In this document: piece by piece, positions 43,443 to 51,754 of the stretch
How positions within the stretch are numbered: the first letter of the stretch is position 1
Layout of the letters: every line of letters starts with the position of its first letter
Source of the DNA: Thermorudis peleae
GTDB lineage: Bacteria; Chloroflexota; Chloroflexia; Thermomicrobiales; Thermomicrobiaceae
DNA: 64,000 nt
Direction of reading: 5' to 3'
Assembly: GCF_000744775.1 (NCBI RefSeq)
Contig: NZ_JQMP01000003.1
Coordinates: forward strand, 682,001 to 746,000
Notes under the pieces: generated by a model
Seen by the model: only the letters and a program-made list of their open reading frames with translations
Databases searched by the model: none
What the model was told of the DNA's origin: nothing
Program-made: the position numbers and the translations under genes

Positions 43443-44384
43443 ATGCTCCGTTACATTATCCGCCGGCTGCTTTTTGCGATTCCGACCGTGTGGGCTGTGC
43501 TGACGATCATTTTCGTGATCGTTCGGGTGGCGCCAGGTGATCCGGCCACGGCTGTGTTGGGTGAGCAAGCGTCGCAGCAGGCTATTCAGACGTTACGTGA
43601 GCGCATGGGGCTGAATAAGCCGATCTGGGCACAATATCTCGACTATTTAACTGGTCTTGCACATGGGGATTTTGGTCGCTCATTGATTAATGGGCAGCCG
43701 ACGGTTTTGCAGATTCGCCAAGTGTTTCCGTATACGCTGGAGCTTGCGACCGCAGGACTGGTATTGGCGATCCTGATTGGTGTGCCGCTCGGTGTTGTCA
43801 CGGCGGTGCGGCGCAATACTGTCGTTGACTATGTTGGACGCATTGTGTCGCTCGTTGGGCTTTCGCTACCAGCGTTTTATCTTGGTGTACTGCTCATCTT
43901 TGCTTTAGCCGTGAAAGTGCGACTATTCCCTGCAGTGGGAGCAGCACCATTTTCACAGCCGACAGCGAATTTGCGTGCGCTTGTCTTGCCGGCCCTAACG
44001 CTCGGGCTCATTGAATCGGCCTACATCATGCGGTTAACGCGTTCCGCAATGCTCAACGTTCTCAGTGAGGATTATGTTCGCGTCGCTCGGGCCAAAGGCC
44101 TCCCCGAGCGACGCGTCCTCCTGCGCCATGCACTACGTACAGCGCTTGTGCCGTTGCTCTCGCTCGTGGGGCTCACAGCGATTTCACTAATTGGCGGGAC
44201 AGTGCTCACGGAGGAGGTCTTTTCCCGTCCAGGACTCGGACGCTTGATGATTGGGGCAACGAAGCAGCGTGACTACACCCTGCTTCAGGCGATTATGACC
44301 GTCTACGCATTGCTCATCGTGCTGATTAACCTTGCGGTTGACCTGTTATATGGGGTAGTGGACCCCCGGATTCGGTATCGCTAA
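43443..44384 (+). CDS. ABC transporter permease, DppB/OppB family
   Basis: A 313-residue membrane protein starting MLRYIIRRLLFAIPTVWAVL, with the family segment APGDPA and six membrane helices. The EAA coupling loop is YVRVARAKGLPERRVLLRHA near residue 212. It forms the translocation channel with the second permease, whose ATG shares one base with its stop codon. Confidence 0.92.
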   Translation: MLRYIIRRLLFAIPTVWAVLTIIFVIVRVAPGDPATAVLGEQASQQAIQTLRERMGLNKPIWAQYLDYLTGLAHGDFGRSLINGQPTVLQIRQVFPYTLELATAGLVLAILIGVPLGVVTAVRRNTVVDYVGRIVSLVGLSLPAFYLGVLLIFALAVKVRLFPAVGAAPFSQPTANLRALVLPALTLGLIESAYIMRLTRSAMLNVLSEDYVRVARAKGLPERRVLLRHALRTALVPLLSLVGLTAISLIGGTVLTEEVFSRPGLGRLMIGATKQRDYTLLQAIMTVYALLIVLINLAVDLLYGVVDPRIRYR

Positions 44385-45259
44385 TGGCTGCGACTGGACA
44401 GCTTGTCATCGCACGAGAACCATCACGTCAATATCGTCGGCTCCGGGCGTTTGCGCGAAACCGTACAGCGGTCATTGGGTTAGTGCTGGTCGCTGTTTTG
44501 TTGGCTATTGCGCTTGCGGCACCAGCCCTTGCACCACATGATCCGCTTGTCCAAGATCCCGTGCACCGTTTGAGCGGGCCATCGAGTGCTTTCCCCTTAG
44601 GGACTGACGACTTTGGCCGCGATATCCTCTCACGCGTCCTGTATGGGGCACGGATTGCCTTCTTGATCGGCGTCTTCTCGGTCTTGCTCGCTGGCGTGCT
44701 CGGGACATTAATCGGCGTTGTTGCCGGGTTTCGCCGTGGACAAACTGAAACCTGGCTAATGCGGTTGGTTGACATTTTGCTTGCATTCCCTGATCTTATT
44801 ACGGGCTTGTTGATTATGGCGGTGCTTGGCCAGGGGCTCATCAAGCTTATCATTGCGATTGCGCTGACGATCACGCCACGTTTCGCGCGTATTGCCCATG
44901 GGCAAGCGCTTGCGGTTGGCGAGCGAGATTTTGTGCTTGCGGCGCGAGCGCTGGGAGCTTCTGAACTACGAGTATTACTTCGTCACGTTTTGCCAAATAC
45001 GTTGGGGGAGTTGCTTGTCCTCGGCAGTCTTTGGACTGCCGCTGCGATCCGTCTCGAGGCCAGCCTGAGCTTTATTGGGCTGGGTGTTAGTCCACCGACG
45101 CCCAGCTGGGGGCAAATGATTCGCGATGGAGTCGTCTACCTAAGTGATGCGCCCTTCTTCTCGATCGCGCCAGGGTTGGCACTGTCGCTAACGATTCTTG
45201 CGTTCAATCTTGTTGGCGACGGCCTCCGCGATGCTCTTGATCCGCGGGCGCAGGCCTGA
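44384..45259 (+). CDS. ABC transporter permease, DppC/OppC family
   Basis: A 291-residue membrane protein with the OppC-type N-terminus (FARNRTAVIGLVLVAVL), the HPLGTD-like element SAFPLGTDDFGRDILSR near residue 64 and an EAA loop RDFVLAARALGASELRVLLR near 182. The importer operon ends here: no OppD/OppF ATPase genes follow, and the next gene is a separate MFS transporter. Confidence 0.92.
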   Translation: MAATGQLVIAREPSRQYRRLRAFARNRTAVIGLVLVAVLLAIALAAPALAPHDPLVQDPVHRLSGPSSAFPLGTDDFGRDILSRVLYGARIAFLIGVFSVLLAGVLGTLIGVVAGFRRGQTETWLMRLVDILLAFPDLITGLLIMAVLGQGLIKLIIAIALTITPRFARIAHGQALAVGERDFVLAARALGASELRVLLRHVLPNTLGELLVLGSLWTAAAIRLEASLSFIGLGVSPPTPSWGQMIRDGVVYLSDAPFFSIAPGLALSLTILAFNLVGDGLRDALDPRAQA

Positions 45260-45288
45260 GAAGCCTTGAAGCCACAGTCGCCTGCCTC

Positions 45289-45317
45289 TTACGCTGACTG
45301 AACACAGCCGGTAAGAT
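45289..45317 (+). promoter_or_regulatory. Possible promoter of the MFS gene
   Basis: TTACGC (45289-45294), 17-bp spacer, TAAGAT (45312-45317), about 35 bp before the ATG. Confidence 0.35.
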
Positions 45318-45351
45318 AGAACACTAGCGGGCTGTACCGGAAGGGGCAGCG

Positions 45352-46578
45352 ATGGCGGGTACAGCGCCTGTCACGCACCGGCAGACGGTGCTTGGCTGGC
45401 GGCGGGCATTAGCCCTGAGTTGGATCGCGTACCTAACGTATTACTTTCCCCGATTAGCGTTCGCCGTTGCAAAGCTTGGCCTGTTGGGCGATCCAGCTGC
45501 GCCACTGTCTCGTGCTGCGATGGGTGTGCTCGATGGGCTATTTCTGACGCTCTACGCCCTGGGGCAATTCATCTGGGGCGCTGCTGGGGTGCGACTTGGG
45601 CCTCGCATCCTTGTGCCGGCTGGCCTTGTGCTTGCCGCTGGAGCCGCTGGGCTGATGGCGAAAGCACAGACATTGTCAATCTTTCTGGTTGCCATGACAA
45701 TCCAAGGCATTGCCCAATCGACTGGTTGGCCAGTTCTCTGTTTGGATGTCGTACGTCGCGTGCCGGCAACCGCGCGCGGCACGGCATTCGGTGTCCTCAG
45801 CACGAGCTATGTAGCGGGGGGATTGATTGCGCCGCCGTTATTAGGTTGGTTCGCGTATTCCGTGTTTGCAACCTGGCGTGCTGCGTTTCTTGTTGCGGCT
45901 GGAGTAGCGCTCTGTGTTGCTGCCCTCTACTGGTTTGCGACGAGTGAGCATGGTGCTTCCACAGAGTCATCCCTGACAGTGAAACAACCAGCAGGCCGGG
46001 CAATGCTGGCTGCGCTGCGTGATCGGGACGTGCAAGTCCTTGCGCTGGCTGACTTTTTGGCGAAGCCTGCACTCTATGCCATTCAATTCTGGGGACCGGT
46101 GATGGCTGCCGAATGGTTGCGACAAGGGCCAGTCGTGGCTACCTTCGTGGCGGCGGCATTTAGCCTTGCTGGACTTGCGGCCCCAGTGGTTGCCGGCATA
46201 CTTTCTGATCGGCAAGGGAGACGGCGCCCAGTTGTGATAACTGGATTGCTGCTCTGTGCTGTACTCCTGCTGATTTTGCCCTTCATCGCGCAAACAGCTC
46301 AAGTTCTTGCAGTTGCGCTCGGCTTCTTCGCAATTGGGTTAGCATTTTACGGTTCGGAGTCGCTATTAACTGGCGTTGCCGCAGCTGAACGTGGTGCGGC
46401 GAACAGCGATGCCAGTGCGGCTGTTGGGGTTGTGAATGGTGTTGGCTCGCTCGGTGCGATTCTTGGTGGTATGCTCCCCGGCTATGTGCATGGCCCTGCT
46501 CTCTTCAACGGACTAGCAGTGGCGTGCGCTGGTGCGGCGTTGCTTCTCGTGATTGCCGGTCGCCACGCTCAGGCGTAA
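45352..46578 (+). CDS. MFS transporter, organophosphate:phosphate antiporter (GlpT/UhpT)-like
   Basis: A 408-residue protein with 12 predicted membrane helices. The first helix region (SWIAYLTYYFPRLAFAVAK), the LYALGQFIWGAAGVRLGPR loop after helix 2 and the IQGIAQSTGWPVLCLDVVRR segment match the GlpT/UhpT branch of the major facilitator superfamily. The second half has a LSDRQGRRRPVV loop. Members exchange phosphorylated sugars or glycerol-3-phosphate; the exact substrate here is uncertain. It is probably monocistronic. Confidence 0.8.
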   Translation: MAGTAPVTHRQTVLGWRRALALSWIAYLTYYFPRLAFAVAKLGLLGDPAAPLSRAAMGVLDGLFLTLYALGQFIWGAAGVRLGPRILVPAGLVLAAGAAGLMAKAQTLSIFLVAMTIQGIAQSTGWPVLCLDVVRRVPATARGTAFGVLSTSYVAGGLIAPPLLGWFAYSVFATWRAAFLVAAGVALCVAALYWFATSEHGASTESSLTVKQPAGRAMLAALRDRDVQVLALADFLAKPALYAIQFWGPVMAAEWLRQGPVVATFVAAAFSLAGLAAPVVAGILSDRQGRRRPVVITGLLLCAVLLLILPFIAQTAQVLAVALGFFAIGLAFYGSESLLTGVAAAERGAANSDASAAVGVVNGVGSLGAILGGMLPGYVHGPALFNGLAVACAGAALLLVIAGRHAQA

Positions 46579-46616
46579 TCTTCCCCATTCATGCTTCGCC
46601 TCAGTGCCATACTTGT

Positions 46617-46633
46617 AAGACAGACTGTGTCTT
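46617..46633. repeat. Inverted repeat upstream of the kdp sensor kinase gene
   Basis: AAGACA-GACTG-TGTCTT, a perfect 6-bp inverted repeat with a 5-base spacer, ends 15 bp before the histidine kinase start codon. It could be an operator or a small hairpin in the leader. Confidence 0.3.
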
Positions 46634-46648
46634 GATCAGGGCACGAAA

Positions 46649-48262
46649 ATGGATGCTCTTCGAGTTGATCATCTCTGGAATAGAGCCCGTCGGGATATTC
46701 GGCAATCTTGGCGAGGCTATGCCGTTGGCCTTGGTGGGGTTGCGCTGATCACGTTCGTCATTGCTGTCGTTCGGGCATGGCTTGCTATTGCCAACCTCTC
46801 CGTTTTGTACTTGATCGCTGTACTTGTGGCTGCAAGCTTCTATGGGCGTGGTCCGGCTGTTGTTGCGTCAATCGCAGCATTTTTGGCGTACGATTTCTTC
46901 TTTGTTGACCCTGTCTATTCTATTACAATTGCTGATCCTGCTGAGTGGGTTGCCCTCTTCATGTTCTTACTTACCGCGTTGATTACTGGGCAACTTGCTG
47001 CAGGTCAGCGCCGACGGGCCGAAGAAGCCCGGGCGCGCGAACGCGAAGCTGCTCTGCTGTTCGAAGTTTCGGGGATGATGCAGCAGCCTGATCTCAACGA
47101 TGCCTTGCATGCAGTAGCGGAGCGTTTGCGGGAGCTCTTCCGGGTGGACACGGTGGGCATCCTAGTGAATCAGCCAGGTCTTTCGCCAATACGCGTTGTA
47201 GTTGGGCATTCCGTCCCATCGAATGTCTTTCGCATGGACGAGGGGCAAACTCATGTCCTGCAGGAAGGAACTGCGCGTTCGTCAACTACTCCCGGGCGAT
47301 GGGTTAGCGTGCTTGGCCCGCGTGGTCGCCGGCACCAGATGCGCGTTCCCGCGCGCTACCAGGTGCCGTTGCGGTCTGGGGGGCGACGAATTGGCGCGCT
47401 TGTCCTTGTCAATGCTGGACGCGAGTTAGAGTTTACGCCTGAGGAGAACCGGCTTTTGCTTGCTGTTGCTGCGCAGCTCAGCGTTGCCTTGGAACGCGAG
47501 CGGTTGCGCCGTGAAGCGACGGAAGCAGAAGTACTACGCCGGACAGACGAGCTCAAAACGGCGCTGCTAAATGCTGTTTCTCATGATTTACGCACCCCAC
47601 TTGCCTCAATCATTGCTGCTGCTGAGAGCTTGCTCCAGCGTGATATCGATTGGTCGCCCGAAGAGCAGCGTGAATTACTGGAGACAATTCTTGAGGAAGG
47701 ACAACGGCTTGACCAACTGGTACGCAACTTGCTCGACCTTTCGCGGATTGAGGCAGGTAAGCTCCAGCTTGACCGGCGACCACATGCAATACGAACATTG
47801 GTAGACGCCGCGTTGAAACGCGTTGGCCCTCGTTTATCTCAGCATCACGTTGTGGTCGAGATCCCAGAAACCTTGCCGCCGGTTGCTGTCGATGCGCTGA
47901 AAATTGAGCAAGTACTGGTCAACTTGCTCGAAAATGCTGCGAAATATAGCCCACCCGGCAGTACGGTCACGGTGCGGGCCAGGCTGTCGAATGGGTCGGT
48001 TGAAGTGCTCGTTGAAGATGAGGGTCCTGGCATTCCCGAGGATGCCTTACCATATCTCTTCGCCCCGTTTTATCGGGCTGGGCAGGGTGGGGATGGTGCA
48101 CGCCCACAAGGGACTGGCCTCGGCCTTGCTATTGCGCGGCAACTTGTTCAGGCCCATGGAGGGACGATTCGGGCTGAAAACCGGCGAGAAGGAGGGGCGC
48201 GCTTTGCCATGACGCTGCCGATTGCTGCCTCTGTAGCTTCCGTGGAGGAGCGAACCACATGA
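46649..48262 (+). CDS. kdpD: Sensor histidine kinase, C-terminal half of KdpD (DUF4118-GAF-HisKA-HATPase)
   Basis: A 537-residue membrane kinase. Four membrane helices (about residues 25-115) form the DUF4118 KdpD-type domain, followed by a coiled linker, a GAF domain (about 140-285), the HisKA box NAVSHDLRTPLASI near 308 with the phospho-His, the N-box VNLLENAAKY near 424 and the glycine-rich boxes EDEGPGIPEDALPYL and GTGLGLAIARQL. It lacks the N-terminal KdpD P-loop and USP domains, which are encoded separately at 54515-55705. It overlaps kdpE by ATGA and should respond to K+ limitation or osmotic stress. Confidence 0.88.
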   Translation: MDALRVDHLWNRARRDIRQSWRGYAVGLGGVALITFVIAVVRAWLAIANLSVLYLIAVLVAASFYGRGPAVVASIAAFLAYDFFFVDPVYSITIADPAEWVALFMFLLTALITGQLAAGQRRRAEEARAREREAALLFEVSGMMQQPDLNDALHAVAERLRELFRVDTVGILVNQPGLSPIRVVVGHSVPSNVFRMDEGQTHVLQEGTARSSTTPGRWVSVLGPRGRRHQMRVPARYQVPLRSGGRRIGALVLVNAGRELEFTPEENRLLLAVAAQLSVALERERLRREATEAEVLRRTDELKTALLNAVSHDLRTPLASIIAAAESLLQRDIDWSPEEQRELLETILEEGQRLDQLVRNLLDLSRIEAGKLQLDRRPHAIRTLVDAALKRVGPRLSQHHVVVEIPETLPPVAVDALKIEQVLVNLLENAAKYSPPGSTVTVRARLSNGSVEVLVEDEGPGIPEDALPYLFAPFYRAGQGGDGARPQGTGLGLAIARQLVQAHGGTIRAENRREGGARFAMTLPIAASVASVEERTT

Positions 48263-48960
48263 CAGGTCAGCCGGGCGCTCGCATTCTTGTTGTTGATGAT
48301 GAGCCAGCAATCCGCCGCGTCTTAACCGTGACGCTGAACAGGCATGGGTACGCTGTTGAGACTGCTGAACGTGGGCAGGAAGCACTCATCAAAGCAGCTC
48401 GTTGGCATCCTGATCTCATTATCCTCGATCTCGGGTTGCCGGATATCGATGGCCTCACTGTGATTCGTGAATTGCGGCAGTATGCGACAACGCCGATCGT
48501 CGTTCTCTCTGTCCGTGAGGCCGAGGCGGTGAAAGTTCAAGCACTTGATCTTGGAGCAGACGACTATGTGACCAAGCCTTTTGGTGTTGCTGAGTTACTG
48601 GCACGTATTCGTGTTGCCTTGCGACACGCAGCTCGGCCAGCTCACGGATCTGCTCCGGTTATTCAGGCTGGTGCGATAACGGTTGATCTTGAGCATCGCC
48701 AGGTGTTTGTGAACGGGCGAGAAATTCGCCTGACTCCTACCGAGTGGGAACTCCTCAAAGTTTTTCTTACCCATCCAAATAAACCCTTAACCGATCGGTA
48801 TCTCCTTGAGCATGTTTGGGGACCAGAGTTTTCCGGGGCTGACCATTATCTCCACGTCTACATTGCGCGCCTGCGGAAAAAGCTTGAACCAGATCCCCAG
48901 CAACCAACGCATCTTCGCACTGAGCCAGGCGTCGGCTACCGGTTTGTCATTCCCGACTAG
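48259..48960 (+). CDS. kdpE: Response regulator KdpE (OmpR/PhoB family)
   Basis: A 233-residue regulator. Its receiver domain has the acidic pair in LVVDDEPAIRR, the phospho-Asp in IILDLGLPDIDGL near residue 56 and the Lys in DYVTKPF near 106. The C-terminal winged helix shows the OmpR/PhoB recognition region (LTPTEWELLKVFL and LHVYIARLRKKLE). It is the partner of the kinase encoded just upstream and probably activates the kdpFABC genes by binding the 11-bp direct repeats that follow. Confidence 0.92.
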   Translation: MTGQPGARILVVDDEPAIRRVLTVTLNRHGYAVETAERGQEALIKAARWHPDLIILDLGLPDIDGLTVIRELRQYATTPIVVLSVREAEAVKVQALDLGADDYVTKPFGVAELLARIRVALRHAARPAHGSAPVIQAGAITVDLEHRQVFVNGREIRLTPTEWELLKVFLTHPNKPLTDRYLLEHVWGPEFSGADHYLHVYIARLRKKLEPDPQQPTHLRTEPGVGYRFVIPD

Positions 48961-48989
48961 ATTCCTTTGGGGGTTCAGCTCAATACCAC

Positions 48990-49044
48990 GTTGAGCATTT
49001 GTTGAGGATTTCCCCGAAGGTCGTTGAGGACCTATTGAGCAACG
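48990..49044 (+). promoter_or_regulatory. Array of 11-bp direct repeats, probable KdpE operator
   Basis: Read in consecutive 11-bp units, four of five begin with (G/A)TTGAG: GTTGAGCATTT, GTTGAGGATTT, then a non-matching unit, GTTGAGGACCT and ATTGAGCAACG. The TTGAG cores start at 48991, 49002, 49024 and 49035. Direct repeats with 11-bp phasing on one face of the helix are the usual target of OmpR/PhoB-type regulators, and the array sits directly after kdpE and about 60 bp before the kdp structural operon. Confidence 0.6.
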
Positions 49045-49053
49045 GTGTTTCAT

Positions 49054-49081
49054 GCTTCCCCCTGGTGGGCTTAGGGGAAGC
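49054..49081 (+). other. Hairpin in the kdp leader
   Basis: GCTTCCCC (49054-49061) pairs perfectly with GGGGAAGC (49074-49081). There is no T-run, so it is more likely a leader or transcript-stability element, or the end of the kdpDE message, than a standard terminator. Confidence 0.45.
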
Positions 49082-49101
49082 TCAGCAGAGAGGAGTGGCC
49101 A

Positions 49102-49509
49102 TTGAGTGCGCAGCGTGTCTTCCAGCCGCGCTTTCGTCATGTGCTCATTGTCGAAGATGATCCTGCTCTTGCGCGAGTCATCGCGCGCAATCTCGAGCAC
49201 CGTGGCGTGACAGCTCGTCTTGCCCAGTCTGTTGAAGAAGCGCAAGCGGTACTGGCAGCGTGGCATCCAGACGTACTTGTTCTTGATATCGGCTTGCCTG
49301 GCCGTACTGGCTGGGATTTAGTCCGAGAACTTCAGGCCACCGGGCGTACTCTCCCAATCATCGTCCTGACCGGTGGGCCACTGTCACAGCGACGGATGAC
49401 CGAGTTTCAGCCATACGCCTGCTTGCCGAAACCATTTCCGCTGGACGCACTCATTCGCCTCATTACAGGAAGCGATGAAGCAGGTGGAGAAGTGGCAGCT
49501 GATGCGTGA
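49102..49509 (+). CDS. Single-domain response regulator at the head of the kdp operon
   Basis: A 135-residue stand-alone receiver domain: acidic pair in VLIVEDDPALAR, phospho-Asp in VLVLDIGLPGRTGW near residue 70, Thr in IIVLTGG and Lys in ACLPKPFPLDAL. No output domain. The TTG start has GAGAGGAG upstream. It is the first gene after the KdpE-type repeats and overlaps the next small gene, so it is made together with the pump; it may compete for or relay phosphate from the split KdpD kinase. Confidence 0.85.
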   Translation: MSAQRVFQPRFRHVLIVEDDPALARVIARNLEHRGVTARLAQSVEEAQAVLAAWHPDVLVLDIGLPGRTGWDLVRELQATGRTLPIIVLTGGPLSQRRMTEFQPYACLPKPFPLDALIRLITGSDEAGGEVAADA

Positions 49510-49609
49510 TCTGGTGATTGTGATCGGCAGCCTTCTCTTCTTTGTGGCGATGTTTGCCCTCATTGTGGCCTGTGAACGACTTGGCACACCCACAGAAGGG
49601 AGGGGCTAA
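49502..49609 (+). CDS. 35-residue single-helix membrane peptide upstream of kdpF
   Basis: A very short gene encoding MRDLVIVIGSLLFF and a continuing hydrophobic helix, then CERLGTPTEGRG. Similar one-helix peptides ending in a Cys-(D/E)-R-L motif are found just before kdpF in some actinobacterial and Chloroflexota kdp operons (from memory, not searched). It overlaps the receiver gene by 8 bp and ends 3 bp before kdpF. An in-frame ATG at 49475 with AGGAAG upstream would give a 44-residue form. Confidence 0.65.
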   Translation: MRDLVIVIGSLLFFVAMFALIVACERLGTPTEGRG

Positions 49610-49612
49610 GGG

Positions 49613-49702
49613 ATGGATTGGGCAACGGTTGTGAGTGGTCTCGTAGCCATTGGCCTGTTGATCTACCTGCTCATTGCCCTCCTGTGGCCAGAACGGTTTT
49701 GA
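49613..49702 (+). CDS. kdpF: Potassium-transporting ATPase subunit KdpF
   Basis: A 29-residue single-helix peptide (MDWATVVSGLVAIGLLIYLL, then IALLWPERF). The ending L-x-x-P-E-x-F is the KdpF hallmark. It stabilises the KdpABC complex in the membrane. AGGGGCTAAGG lies immediately upstream. Confidence 0.9.
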   Translation: MDWATVVSGLVAIGLLIYLLIALLWPERF

Positions 49703-49705
49703 ACA

Positions 49706-50005
49706 ATGGGTACTCATGGTGTGACACATCAATTTGCCCCACATCGTCGTGGTCGGCAACGACAGCGCGAGCAACCGCAATGGCATGCTGCCTTCCGCGC
49801 ACTCTGCGCTACGGTAGGGGACAGATCCTCTGCCATCCACCATGGGACTTTGAGCGTCACGCTTGCGACGGAGATGGCGACACAGGCTGTGGTTCAGGAA
49901 GCTGCAGAAATCGCAGCATGCTACGGGCTTGTGTTTCATCCCTTTCTTCAAGGAAAGACGCTGACACTGGAGGTTTGGGCGGAGGGAGGACGTCGGACGC
50001 AATGA
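49706..50005 (+). CDS. 99-residue protein of unknown function between kdpF and kdpA
   Basis: It starts 3 bp after the kdpF stop and its TGA overlaps the kdpA ATG (ATGA), so it is embedded in the translational chain of the operon. The N-terminal third is basic and His/Arg/Gln-rich; the remainder (about residues 47-95) looks like a small alpha/beta fold with SVTLATEMATQAVVQEAA and GKTLTLEVWAEG. No membrane helix or signal peptide is visible. I do not recognise a family. Canonical kdp operons have nothing here. Confidence 0.65.
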   Translation: MGTHGVTHQFAPHRRGRQRQREQPQWHAAFRALCATVGDRSSAIHHGTLSVTLATEMATQAVVQEAAEIAACYGLVFHPFLQGKTLTLEVWAEGGRRTQ

Positions 50006-51729
50006 TCGTCCATACGCTTGGGTATTTTGCGCTCTTTACGCTTGTACTTATCGGCATCAGTATTGCATTAGGGTGGTACATGGCCCGCGTCTTTGATACC
50101 GAACGGCCCCCCTTCGCGCGAGTGCTTGGGCCAGTTGAGCGGGCATGCTATCGGCTTGCCGGCGTGGACCCGGCGCGTGAGCAGCGGTGGACGGCCTATG
50201 CCGCTGGACTCTTGCTCTTCAATCTTTTTGGTCTCCTGCTGCTGTATGGCATTCAACGCTTACAAGCATGGCTTCCGTTGAACCCGCAAGACCTAGGGCC
50301 TGTGAGTCCGCTCGTGGCCTGGAATACCGCTGTCTCGTTCGTCACCAATACCAATTGGCAAGCCTATGCAGGCGAGAGCACGATGAGCATCTTCACGCAA
50401 ATGGCCGGGCTTGCGGTGCAGAATTTCCTCTCTGCTGCGACGGGAATTGTCGCTGCGCTCGCCTTGGCGCGCGGGTTAGCACGCCAATCGACACAGGCAG
50501 TTGGGAACGTGTGGGTGGATCTTACCCGTGCAACACTGTACGTTCTCCTGCCACTTGCCCTTGTTGGTGCAATTTTCCTGGTTTGGCAAGGCGTACCGCA
50601 AACGTTGCATGGTCCGGTGACGGCGACCACGCTTGAAGGCGCGCAGCAAGTTATTCCGCGCGGTCCTGTTGCAAGCCAAGAAGCCATCAAAATGCTGGGC
50701 ACAAATGGTGGTGGCTACTTTAATGCAAATTCTGCGCACCCGTACGAGAATCCAACGCCGCTGACCAATCTCGCTGAGATTCTGTTCATGCTTGCGATCC
50801 CAGCAGCCTTGCCGATTACCTTCGGATATTGGGTCAAAGATCGCCGTCAAGGCTGGGCGATCTGGGCAGCCATGGCAGTCGTTCTCGCTCTTGGTGTTGC
50901 CGTGGTGACGGTGGTTGAGCAGGGCGGCAATCCGCTCCTCGCACGGTTCGGTGTTGACCAGCATGCCTCAATACTGCAACCAGGGGGCAATTTTGAAGGG
51001 AAAGAAGTCCGGTTTGGTATTCCCGGCTCGTCGCTGTTTGCCGTCGTCACAACGGCAGTTTCCTGCGGCGCTGTCAACAGTGCGCATGACAGCTATTTGC
51101 CACTCGCTGGTCTCGTGCCAATGTTTAACATGCAGCTGGGCGAAATCATCTTCGGCGGTGTTGGTAGTGGTCTTTACGGCATGCTCGTCTTTGTCCTGAC
51201 TACGGTCTTTATCGCTGGCTTAATGGTTGGACGCACCCCGGAATATCTCGGAAAGAAGATTGGGCCATATGAGATCAAACTCGTCGCACTCTATATTCTT
51301 GTCTCCGCTGCCAGCATCCTTGTGTTCACTGGATTGGCAAGCGCGTTACCGGCCGGGCGAGCGCTAGCTGGCAACCCAGGCCCTCATGGCTTCAGCGAGT
51401 TGCTCTACGCCTATAGCTCAACAACCGGCAATAATGGCTCTGCTTTCGGCGGCTACAACGCTGCGGCAACGTTTGCGTTACTTACCACTGCACTTGCCAT
51501 GCTGTTTGGGCGATTCCCTGGCATTGTGCTCGTGCTTGCATTGGCCGGTTCGCTCGCTGCAAAAAAGCGTGTGCCACCAAGCCTGGGTACTATGCCAACC
51601 CATACCCCCTTATTCGTCGCGACCTTAATCGGCGTGATTCTCATTGTCGGTGGGCTGACGTATTTGCCAGGACTTGCGCTTGGGCCGATTGTCGAGCACC
51701 TGCTGCTTGTTGCTGGCCGGGTGTTCTGA
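50002..51729 (+). CDS. kdpA: Potassium-transporting ATPase potassium-binding subunit KdpA
   Basis: A 575-residue K+-channel-like subunit. The four selectivity-filter loops are readable: [15 protein letters not shown] near residue 115, [15 protein letters not shown] near 232, [16 protein letters not shown] near 350 and [14 protein letters not shown] near 473. I use the ATG at 50002, which gives a first membrane helix at the proper place; the frame is open upstream through the small genes but is not KdpA-like there. Confidence 0.96.
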   Translation: MIVHTLGYFALFTLVLIGISIALGWYMARVFDTERPPFARVLGPVERACYRLAGVDPAREQRWTAYAAGLLLFNLFGLLLLYGIQRLQAWLPLNPQDLGPVSPLVAWNTAVSFVTNTNWQAYAGESTMSIFTQMAGLAVQNFLSAATGIVAALALARGLARQSTQAVGNVWVDLTRATLYVLLPLALVGAIFLVWQGVPQTLHGPVTATTLEGAQQVIPRGPVASQEAIKMLGTNGGGYFNANSAHPYENPTPLTNLAEILFMLAIPAALPITFGYWVKDRRQGWAIWAAMAVVLALGVAVVTVVEQGGNPLLARFGVDQHASILQPGGNFEGKEVRFGIPGSSLFAVVTTAVSCGAVNSAHDSYLPLAGLVPMFNMQLGEIIFGGVGSGLYGMLVFVLTTVFIAGLMVGRTPEYLGKKIGPYEIKLVALYILVSAASILVFTGLASALPAGRALAGNPGPHGFSELLYAYSSTTGNNGSAFGGYNAAATFALLTTALAMLFGRFPGIVLVLALAGSLAAKKRVPPSLGTMPTHTPLFVATLIGVILIVGGLTYLPGLALGPIVEHLLLVAGRVF

Positions 51730-51754
51730 GACTAGGAAGAGGTATTGGGAAGCG

